NCBI GenBank assembly: GCA_964410505.1
Contig: CAYPGR010000001.1
Coordinates: 242,326 to 306,325 of the forward strand
DNA: 64,000 nt
Source of the DNA: UBA1361 sp041656375
GTDB taxonomy: Bacteria; Bacillota_I; Bacilli_A; RFN20; CAG-826
Reading direction: 5' to 3'
Under the pieces are notes generated by a model that was not told where the DNA came from, searched no databases, and saw only the letters and a program-made list of their open reading frames with translations. A program made the translations under genes and the position numbers. Shown in pieces: positions 36,052-42,648 of this stretch (within the stretch, counting starts at the first letter, position 1; every line of letters begins with the position of its first letter).

Positions 36052-36113
36052 AGCGAGCAAACTTGCAAATGGTTTGCACGATGCATAATAGTTTCATTTC
36101 GAACTATCTCGCT
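36052..36113. promoter_or_regulatory. Possible three-way-junction RNA with complementary loops before trxB
   Basis: Three perfect stems are nested without gaps at the base: AGCGAG/CTCGCT (36052-57 with 36108-113), CAAAC/GTTTG (36058-62 with 36072-76) and ATAGTT/AACTAT (36088-93 with 36102-107). The two hairpin loops contain AAATG and CATTT, which can pair with each other. On the plus strand it would be in a leader of trxB 32 bases before the start; on the minus strand it is followed by six Ts. It is not a match to any riboswitch I know. Confidence 0.45.
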
Positions 36114-36144
36114 ATATAATAATGCATGGAAAGGGGGAAAGAAG

Positions 36145-37104
36145 ATGTTCAACTTACATATGGGACCCAAAAAGGAAGCTGTAAATTATGATGTTATTTA
36201 TGATTTTATTGCCCTTGGATTAGGCCCGGCTGGATTAAATGCGGGACTTTACGCAAGTCGTAAAGGACTCAAGACCCTGATTGTTGGCCATGAACTTGGG
36301 GGACAACTTAAAAACACGACCGAAGTCGATAATTATTTAGGTTTTCCGGTGGTTGATGCCGCGCAACTTATTGTGAACTTTAAGACCCATCTTGATTCCC
36401 TTAATGTTCCGATTTTAACCGATGTTTTAGTAACACTTATTAAAAAGGATAAGAACGTATTCCTACTTGATCTTAATAATGGAAAAACGCTCAAAAGTAA
36501 AACATTACTTTATGCTTTAGGTGGCAGTCCGCGGAAACTTAATGTTCCCGGCGAACACTTACTGGCAGGTAAAGGACTTTCTTACTGTGTGACGTGTGAT
36601 GGCCCCTTTTATGCCGGAAAAGATATCGTTGTTGCCGGAGGAGGCAATAGCGCGATTGACGCCGCGAAAGATTTAGCCCGCATTGCTAAAAGCGTGACCG
36701 TTATCCAACGAAGTGTCTTACGCGCTGATCAAAAAAGCGTTGATAAACTATTAGAAAATCAACATGTTAAGATTATACTCAACACAACAATCCTCGAAGT
36801 CGTAGGTAGTGAAAAGGTCGAAGGGGTCCGGATTCTTGATAAGACGACCGGCGCGGAAAGTATTTATCCGACTGATGCTCTCTTTATCGAAATTGGAAAT
36901 ATCCCTAACACGGCCTTACTCACCGATTTAGTAAAACTGAATGATGTTGGTGAAGTGTTCGTCAATGCTCGCCAAGAAACAAGTCTTGAAGGTTTATATG
37001 CGGCGGGGGACATTACCAGTAACAGCCACCGTCAAATTATTATTGCCGCCGGAGACGGCGCCAAAGCAGCGCTCGAAGCTGCCAACTATCTCAATCAACA
37101 ATAA
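36145..37104 (+). CDS. trxB: Thioredoxin-disulfide reductase-like flavoprotein
   Basis: A 319-residue two-dinucleotide-fold flavoprotein. FAD site LGLGPAGLNAGLYASR, redox-active pair CVTCDGPFY, NADPH site VAGGGNSAIDAAKDLAR, and C-terminal GLYAAGDITSNSHRQIIIAAGDGAKAA are all present. The CVTC sequence in place of CATC and the next gene (a two-thioredoxin-fold protein) resemble AhpF split into two polypeptides. The partner is therefore probably that oxidoreductase rather than only thioredoxin. SD AAAGGGGG. TATAAT at 36115-36120 is one possible promoter. Confidence 0.92.
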   Translation: MFNLHMGPKKEAVNYDVIYDFIALGLGPAGLNAGLYASRKGLKTLIVGHELGGQLKNTTEVDNYLGFPVVDAAQLIVNFKTHLDSLNVPILTDVLVTLIKKDKNVFLLDLNNGKTLKSKTLLYALGGSPRKLNVPGEHLLAGKGLSYCVTCDGPFYAGKDIVVAGGGNSAIDAAKDLARIAKSVTVIQRSVLRADQKSVDKLLENQHVKIILNTTILEVVGSEKVEGVRILDKTTGAESIYPTDALFIEIGNIPNTALLTDLVKLNDVGEVFVNARQETSLEGLYAAGDITSNSHRQIIIAAGDGAKAALEAANYLNQQ

Positions 37105-37117
37105 AAAGGAGAAAAAT

Positions 37118-37759
37118 ATGGAAAAATTTTTCAACAATGAAGTCGCCGCACAAATCAAAGAAATTCTTGATCAAATGCTTAATCCAATTACGATTAAACT
37201 CTTTATCGATGGCAAATGTGATACGTGCTTAGAAACCAAACAACTCTTAGAAGAAACCACCACCTTAAACGATAAGATTAAACTTGTCGTTCATGAAGTC
37301 AAAACCGACAAGGCTGAAGCCGAAAAGTATGACATTACGTTAACGCCAAGCTTTATCTTCCTTGATGATAAAGGCGTCTATCGTGGAGTCAAGTTTAGTG
37401 GCTTCCCAGGTGGACATGAAATTAACTCATTTTTAAGTGCGATTATTGAAATGTCCGGACACCGTGTCGATTTCCCACAAGAAACGCTTGACCGGATTGC
37501 CAAGATTGACAAACCAGTTGATATCAAAGTGTTCGTTACCCTCAGTTGCCCACACTGTCCAGGCGCGGTCGAAACCGCCCATCGTTTAGCGATGCTTAAC
37601 CCGAATATTAAAGGCGTGATGATTGAAGCCCAAACCTTTAATGAAATGTCAAATAAGTATAAGGTCAGTGGCGTGCCAAAAATTGTCATTAACGATAAAC
37701 ATGAACTACTTGGTAACCAACCAGTCGAAGAATTCTTAAAGAAAATCGAATTACTTTAG
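37118..37759 (+). CDS. Two-domain protein disulfide oxidoreductase (AhpF N-terminal-like)
   Basis: A 213-residue protein with two thioredoxin folds. The first carries CDTC (Cys34/Cys37), the second CPHC (Cys144/Cys147) followed by the cis-proline segment SGVPKIVIN. This is the architecture of archaeal/bacterial PDO proteins and of the N-terminal half of AhpF. It would take electrons from the flavoprotein encoded 13 bases upstream and pass them to protein disulfides or a peroxidase. No ahpC is in the window. ATG 37118 follows AAAGGAGA; a longer upstream frame overlaps trxB and was rejected. Confidence 0.88.
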   Translation: MEKFFNNEVAAQIKEILDQMLNPITIKLFIDGKCDTCLETKQLLEETTTLNDKIKLVVHEVKTDKAEAEKYDITLTPSFIFLDDKGVYRGVKFSGFPGGHEINSFLSAIIEMSGHRVDFPQETLDRIAKIDKPVDIKVFVTLSCPHCPGAVETAHRLAMLNPNIKGVMIEAQTFNEMSNKYKVSGVPKIVINDKHELLGNQPVEEFLKKIELL

Positions 37760-37770
37760 TTATCACCCAT

Positions 37771-37809
37771 AAAGTCCAAAGGGTTCTCCAATGGACTTTT
37801 TCTTTTTTT
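37771..37809 (+). terminator. Terminator of the trxB operon
   Basis: An 8-bp stem AAAGTCCA/TGGACTTT is followed by a long T-rich tract. Confidence 0.88.
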
Positions 37810-37869
37810 TGATAGAAGAACTAATGCAACACAGCCCAAAATATACTATAATACGGCGAGGATAAAACC

Positions 37870-38943
37870 ATGGAAGACGGATTACGTAAAAGATTAGAAT
37901 TAACCAAGAAACGACTAGCGGAAATTGATGCCGCTCTCCTTGAACCAGATGTGACGAGTGACTTAGTCAATTTCCGGTCTATTTCAGTCGAACGTTCACA
38001 AATTGAGGACATTGTTTTAAAATACGATGAATATTTAAAAGTCGAACAAAATTTAGAAGAAGCGATGCTTTTGATGAATGAAAAAGATGAAGAAATGGCC
38101 GAATTTGGCAAAGAAGAATATAAGGCCTTAAGTGTGAGACTTCCGGAAATTATTGAAGAATTACGTGTTTTACTTATCCCTAAAGACCCATATGACGATA
38201 AAAATATTGTCGTCGAAATTAGTGGCGCGGTCGGTGGTGATGAAGCCAAGATTTTTGCTGGTGACCTGTTCCGGATGTATGTCAAATACGCAGAACGGCA
38301 AGGTTGGAAAATGCAAATTCTTGATGAATCAAGTTCTGACGCAGGCGGCTTTTCGCAAATCTCCTTTATGATCAAAGGTAAAGGGGTATACGCCAAACTT
38401 AAATATGAAAGTGGCGGTCACCGGGTTCAACGCGTTCCAAAAACGGAAGCGAGTGGCCGGATTCACACCTCAATTGCGACGGTGCTTGTCATGCCTGAAG
38501 CCGAAGAAGTGGATGTTGATATCCGCAGTGAAGATTTAGAAATTGATACCTTCCGTTCCCAAGGGGCGGGTGGTCAAAACGTCAATAAAGTTGAAAGTGC
38601 GGTTCGCATTACCCACAAGCCAACCGGCATTGTTGTCGCTTGCCAAGTTGAAAAGAGTCAGCTTCAAAACCGTGAAATCGCGATGCGCTTATTAAGAGCC
38701 CGTATTTTAGCCGCCAAGGTTGCGGAACAACAAGAAAAAATTGGTGCAGAACGCAAAATCAAAGTAGGAACGGGTGAACGTAGTGAGAAGATTCGGACGT
38801 ATAACTATCCTCAAAATCGAGTCACCGATCACCGGATTGGATTTAGTTCATTAAAACTCGACTGGATTATTGAAGGTGACCTTGATGAACTCATTGAAGC
38901 CCTCATTCATTTTGATCAACAACAACAAATGGAAAGTCATTAA
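37870..38943 (+). CDS. prfA: Peptide chain release factor 1
   Basis: A 357-residue class I release factor reading UAA and UAG. The GGQ catalytic loop is in RSQGAGGQNVNKVESAVR; the fold-specific SGGHRVQRVPKTEASGRIHTS precedes it. TATAAT about 20 bases before the start is followed by a GAGGA ribosome site. It is the first gene of the prfA-prmC-tsaC-rpiB operon, whose prmC product methylates the GGQ glutamine. Confidence 0.97.
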   Translation: MEDGLRKRLELTKKRLAEIDAALLEPDVTSDLVNFRSISVERSQIEDIVLKYDEYLKVEQNLEEAMLLMNEKDEEMAEFGKEEYKALSVRLPEIIEELRVLLIPKDPYDDKNIVVEISGAVGGDEAKIFAGDLFRMYVKYAERQGWKMQILDESSSDAGGFSQISFMIKGKGVYAKLKYESGGHRVQRVPKTEASGRIHTSIATVLVMPEAEEVDVDIRSEDLEIDTFRSQGAGGQNVNKVESAVRITHKPTGIVVACQVEKSQLQNREIAMRLLRARILAAKVAEQQEKIGAERKIKVGTGERSEKIRTYNYPQNRVTDHRIGFSSLKLDWIIEGDLDELIEALIHFDQQQQMESH

Positions 38944-38944
38944 G

Positions 38945-39772
38945 ATGACCCTTAACGAGTTAGAACAACAAACCCTTTTTTTGCACCCTAATCTCGATAA
39001 AAACGATGTTAAACTAGCCTTAATGCATTGTTATGATGCCCATAACTATATTACCTATCGACAATTAGAAAAGATTGAAGTGACCCCACTTAAAAAATAT
39101 GAAGCGATTATTCGTCGGCTTTTAAAAGGCGAACCGATTCAATATATTTTAGGGTCAGCCTATTTCTATTTTCGGGATTTTAGCGTGGATAAAAATGTCT
39201 TAATTCCGCGCCCTGAAACAGAAGAATTAGTGCATTTCTTTATTGGTGACGCAAAAAATAAACCAGGCGTTGTCCTTGATGTCGGGACTGGAAGCGGCGT
39301 GATTGCAATCACCATTAAGCATCACACGCAGCATCACGTTTATGCTTCGGATATTAGTAAAAAAGCACTTAAAGTGGCCCGCCTTAATAGTGGTGGTTAT
39401 GACATTACTTTTCTTGATGGCGATTTACTAAAACCTGCCATTAAGGAAGGATTAATAATCAATTATATTGTCGCCAATCTTCCCTATATAAAAGAGGAAG
39501 AAATTCTAGACAATAAAGTGAAATCGTTTGAACCCCATCGGGCTTTATTTTGGCCTAAACGAAATATCTTTAATCGGCTTTTTAAAGAGGTCAAGAAACT
39601 TCCGAAAGTCGATGGTGGTATTAGTCTCTACTTGGAGTATGGCACTGACCAAACGGAGGAGTTAACGCTTTTAGCGAAACGACACTTTGGCCGAGATGCT
39701 AAAATTGAAGTAAGAAAAGATATGCAAGGCAAAGAGCGCTTTCTTATCATTAGAGGAATTCATGGAAACTAA
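38945..39772 (+). CDS. prmC: Release factor glutamine N5-methyltransferase
   Basis: A 275-residue SAM methyltransferase: N-terminal helical domain, IQYILGSAYFYFRDF, RPETEELV, VLDVGTGSGVIAI (SAM motif I) and VANLPYI, where the usual NPPY is NLPY. It methylates the GGQ glutamine of RF1 and RF2, both encoded in this window. The start lies one base after the prfA stop. A frame starting inside prfA was rejected. Confidence 0.92.
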   Translation: MTLNELEQQTLFLHPNLDKNDVKLALMHCYDAHNYITYRQLEKIEVTPLKKYEAIIRRLLKGEPIQYILGSAYFYFRDFSVDKNVLIPRPETEELVHFFIGDAKNKPGVVLDVGTGSGVIAITIKHHTQHHVYASDISKKALKVARLNSGGYDITFLDGDLLKPAIKEGLIINYIVANLPYIKEEEILDNKVKSFEPHRALFWPKRNIFNRLFKEVKKLPKVDGGISLYLEYGTDQTEELTLLAKRHFGRDAKIEVRKDMQGKERFLIIRGIHGN

Positions 39773-40376
39773 AGCATTAAAGCTAAATAAGATTCATTTA
39801 CTCGCAAAAATGGCACAAAATGGCGAAGTCATTGCTTTCCCAACCGAAACGGTTTATGGCCTTGGGGTCATTTTTGATCGTGAAGATGCGTTTGAAAAAC
39901 TGGTGAAGGTCAAAGAAAGACGCGCGGATAAACCTTTTACGTTGATGCTCCCTTTCACCCGTTTAATTAGTGATTTTGCTAAAGTTGATGACAAGACGAG
40001 AGCCATCATTGATGCTTTTTTACCAGGCGAACTAACACTTATTTTAGAGGCAAATCAAGGGTTACCAAAACATGTTACCCTTGGCTCAAAATATATTGGT
40101 ATTCGGGTGAGCGCGAATCATCATGTCGCGAATTTGATCACTCTTATTGGTAAGCCACTTTTAGTGCCAAGTGCTAATAAAAAAGATGAAAAACCGGCGC
40201 TAACAGCAAGTGAAGTTTTAAGTATTTTTAATGGTGAAATTGCAGGGATCCTTGAAGGCGAGACCACCTCGCATATCCCGTCTACGATTGTGAAGATAAG
40301 TGATAAAATAGAGTTAGTGAGAGAAGGAAGTATTCCTTTTCCTAAAATCTTAAAAGTATGGGAGGAAACAAAATGA
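39762..40376 (+). CDS. tsaC: Threonylcarbamoyl-AMP synthase (Sua5/YrdC family)
   Basis: A 204-residue YrdC-fold protein: AFPTETVYGLGVIF, KVKERRADKPFTLML, LPGELTLIL and PLLVPSANK with STIVKI at the end. It makes threonylcarbamoyl-AMP for the t6A37 tRNA modification. It corresponds to B. subtilis ywlC in the same prfA-prmC-ywlC order but lacks the Sua5 extension. It overlaps prmC by 11 bases. Confidence 0.94.
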   Translation: METKALKLNKIHLLAKMAQNGEVIAFPTETVYGLGVIFDREDAFEKLVKVKERRADKPFTLMLPFTRLISDFAKVDDKTRAIIDAFLPGELTLILEANQGLPKHVTLGSKYIGIRVSANHHVANLITLIGKPLLVPSANKKDEKPALTASEVLSIFNGEIAGILEGETTSHIPSTIVKISDKIELVREGSIPFPKILKVWEETK

Positions 40377-40813
40377 AAATAGCCTTAGGTAGTGACCATG
40401 GTGGCTTCCTTTATAAAGAAGCAATCAAAAAACATTTACAAGAAAAAAATATCGAAGTGATTGATGTCGGACCTAGCGAAAAAGTGTCTGTCGATTATCC
40501 CTCATACGGCATCGCTGTTGGGGAAGCTGTTCGTGATAAAAAAGCCGAACTTGGGATCGTTGTTTGTACCTCGGGCGAAGGGATCACAATTGCCGCCAAT
40601 AAAGTAGAAGGCGTCCGCGCCGGGATTGGCTATAATGACGATGTCGCTCGGTTACTCCGTGAACATAATGATGCGAATGTGATTGGCTTTGGTGAACAAC
40701 ACATGGCCTTAAACGATGTTTTACGCCGTGTTGATATCTTCCTTGATGCCCGTTTTGCAGGGGACCGTCATACCCGCCGTGTGAATATCATTGAAGATTA
40801 CGAAAAAAAGTAA
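40373..40813 (+). CDS. rpiB: Ribose-5-phosphate isomerase B
   Basis: A 146-residue sugar-phosphate isomerase: IALGSDHGGFLYKE, the active-site CTSGEGITIAANKVEGVRAG, and HNDANVIGFGE. It interconverts ribose 5-phosphate and ribulose 5-phosphate. It starts four bases before the tsaC stop and ends at a terminator that overlaps the next gene's start. The ATG at 40373 behind GGAGG was preferred to an upstream in-frame start. Confidence 0.95.
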   Translation: MKIALGSDHGGFLYKEAIKKHLQEKNIEVIDVGPSEKVSVDYPSYGIAVGEAVRDKKAELGIVVCTSGEGITIAANKVEGVRAGIGYNDDVARLLREHNDANVIGFGEQHMALNDVLRRVDIFLDARFAGDRHTRRVNIIEDYEKK

Positions 40814-40829
40814 TTAACTGAACTAAAAT

Positions 40830-40869
40830 AAGTCTTGCAACCCTATTTATTAATATGCAAGACTTTTTT
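40830..40869 (+). terminator. rpiB terminator overlapping the comFA start codon
   Basis: A perfect 10-bp stem AAGTCTTGCA (40830-40839)/TGCAAGACTT (40856-40865) is followed by TTTT. The comFA ATG (40855-40857) and its first codons form the 3' arm and the T-tract. Confidence 0.85.
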
Positions 40870-42033
40870 ATTTGTGAACTATGCGGTAATGACGATCAAG
40901 ACAAAGTCGGGAAAAGAAACGGACTTTCATATTGCCGAGCGTGTCTTCCTTTTCAAGGTGAAAAAGCACCGCTCATGAAGCATCAGCCGTTAAACTTACC
41001 GATTAAACTAGACTATGACTTAACAGACTCCCAGCTACGCATTTCGGAGAAATTGGTTACCTTCTATAAAAAGCAGATTAACACCCTTGTTTATGCAGTT
41101 TGTGGGGCGGGTAAAACAGAACTTGTTTACGCAGTGATGCAATATGCATTAAGTCAGGGCCATCAAATCGGGTTTACCGTACCAAGACGCGAAGTTGTTA
41201 TTGAGATAACGACACGGATTAAAGAAACCTTTCCTAAGGCAAAAGTCATTAGTGTCTTTGGTGATCATCATGATGTCTTAACGGGAAACATGATTGTTTT
41301 AACCACTCATCAACTGTTTCGCTATCCGCATTACTTTGACTTACTCATTTTTGATGAAATTGATGCCTTCCCATATAAGGGCGATCTCGTACTTGAATCT
41401 TTTTTTAAAAGAAGTGTTAAAGGCGCTTATATTTTGTTAAGTGCGACCCCGAGCGACACCTTACTTAAAACATTTGAAGAGAAAGGCAAAGTCCTCACTC
41501 TTTTTACCCGCTTCCACCATCATCAAATACCGGTTCCAGTTACAAGAAGAGGTTATTTTTTGTTCAACTTTAATCTCCTATACGTGACCTTAAAACGCTT
41601 TTTCAAAATAAAGAAACCAGTACTTGTTTTTGCGCCAACCATACGTTTAGCAGAAGTCATCTATCAACTCCTCAAATTGGACTTTAAGGGCGGGAACCTG
41701 GTGCACTCTAAAGTTGCTGATAATTCAAAGATTATTAGTGATTTTAAGAAAGGAATTTATCGTTACTTAGTCACCACTACCGTGCTGGAGCGGGGAGTGA
41801 CGATTAAGGGTTTACAGGTGATTATTTATGGCGCGGATCACCCAGTTTACGATGCTGCAAGTTTGATTCAAATTTCCGGTCGTGTCGGGCGGAAGAAGGA
41901 GGAAAGTGACGGTGAAGTTATTTTCATTATTACAAAAGAAAATAAGGCCATTAGAAAAGCCATCGCGGATATTAAATCGAAGAATACCTATTTGCAAACG
42001 ATGTTTCAAAAAGAGGGGGCCATCGCTTTGTGA
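40855..42033 (+). CDS. comFA: ComFA competence DNA-uptake helicase
   Basis: A 392-residue superfamily 2 helicase. N-terminal zinc cysteines CELCGN and CRAC, Walker A YAVCGAGKTELVYAV, LIFDEIDAFPY (DEID box), LSATPS, and the motif VI region QISGRVGRKKEESDGEV. ComFA pulls single-stranded DNA across the membrane during natural transformation. The ATG at 40855 has no ribosome site and lies inside a terminator hairpin, so expression is probably low or controlled. The N-terminal zinc motif needs this start. The end overlaps comFC by more than 100 bases. Confidence 0.92.
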   Translation: MQDFFICELCGNDDQDKVGKRNGLSYCRACLPFQGEKAPLMKHQPLNLPIKLDYDLTDSQLRISEKLVTFYKKQINTLVYAVCGAGKTELVYAVMQYALSQGHQIGFTVPRREVVIEITTRIKETFPKAKVISVFGDHHDVLTGNMIVLTTHQLFRYPHYFDLLIFDEIDAFPYKGDLVLESFFKRSVKGAYILLSATPSDTLLKTFEEKGKVLTLFTRFHHHQIPVPVTRRGYFLFNFNLLYVTLKRFFKIKKPVLVFAPTIRLAEVIYQLLKLDFKGGNLVHSKVADNSKIISDFKKGIYRYLVTTTVLERGVTIKGLQVIIYGADHPVYDAASLIQISGRVGRKKEESDGEVIFIITKENKAIRKAIADIKSKNTYLQTMFQKEGAIAL

Positions 42034-42589
42034 TTTATGGACCAAAACCACCATCTGCGGGCAGTGCTTTAAAGACTTTAAAGTTATCTTCGAAAAGAGT
42101 CACCTTGATGGTATAAAAGTAACAGCGCTTTATGATTATAATGAAGCGATGAAGACGACGCTTTATCATCTCAAAGGTCTTAGGGACATTGAACTCGCCC
42201 CGTTATTTCTCGAGCGGTATCTGCCTTATTTTGAAACTAAATATAAAGGGTATCTTTTGATTCCAGTACCTTCAACTAGGGAAAGTGATAACATTAGGGG
42301 GTTCAATCATGTGACCGCCATTTTTGAAGGACTGAAGCGGCCATTTTTAGGGGTCATCACTAAGAAAGTTGACTTTAAACAAAGTGATTTGTCCTATGTT
42401 GAACGGCAAATGGTGAGCCATAAATTAGAGATTAAGGCGGGTGACTTGATCAAAGGAAAAAAAGTTTTAATTGTAGATGATATTAAAACGAGTGGGGCAA
42501 CCCTAAAAGCAATCATCAACCTAATCCGACCATTTCACCCGAAAAAGATTGAAATCCTCGTGATAGCCCGTACAAAAGTTAACACATGA
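41912..42589 (+). CDS. comFC: ComFC phosphoribosyltransferase-like competence protein
   Basis: A PRTase-fold protein of about 225 residues. Seen are the zinc-type cysteines CKRC...CGQC in the first 70 residues, YDYNEAMKTTLYHLKG, LIPVPSTRESDNIRGFNH and the PRPP loop VLIVDDIKTSGATLKA. ComFC/ComF acts with ComFA in DNA uptake. The start is unclear: GTG 41912 has AAGGAGG at nine bases and gives normal family length, but it lies 122 bases inside comFA. No ATG, GTG or TTG exists closer to the comFA stop in this frame. GTG 41906 and ATT starts are alternatives. Confidence 0.83.
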   Translation: MKLFSLLQKKIRPLEKPSRILNRRIPICKRCFKKRGPSLCDLWTKTTICGQCFKDFKVIFEKSHLDGIKVTALYDYNEAMKTTLYHLKGLRDIELAPLFLERYLPYFETKYKGYLLIPVPSTRESDNIRGFNHVTAIFEGLKRPFLGVITKKVDFKQSDLSYVERQMVSHKLEIKAGDLIKGKKVLIVDDIKTSGATLKAIINLIRPFHPKKIEILVIARTKVNT

Positions 42590-42648
42590 GTCCCATATTT
42601 TATATAAAATATGCTACACTACTAACGATACATAGAAGAGGAGTTTGT

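Noticed and set aside
36052..36113. Purine riboswitch
   Set aside because: The fold is similar, but the junction sequences (UAUA, UCUACC-like) and a pyrimidine-sensing base are missing, and joints are zero length.
35899..36144. Signal recognition particle RNA gene upstream of dnaX, as in Bacillus
   Set aside because: No GGAA/GCAG apical-loop sequence on either strand; the region holds a three-way junction instead.
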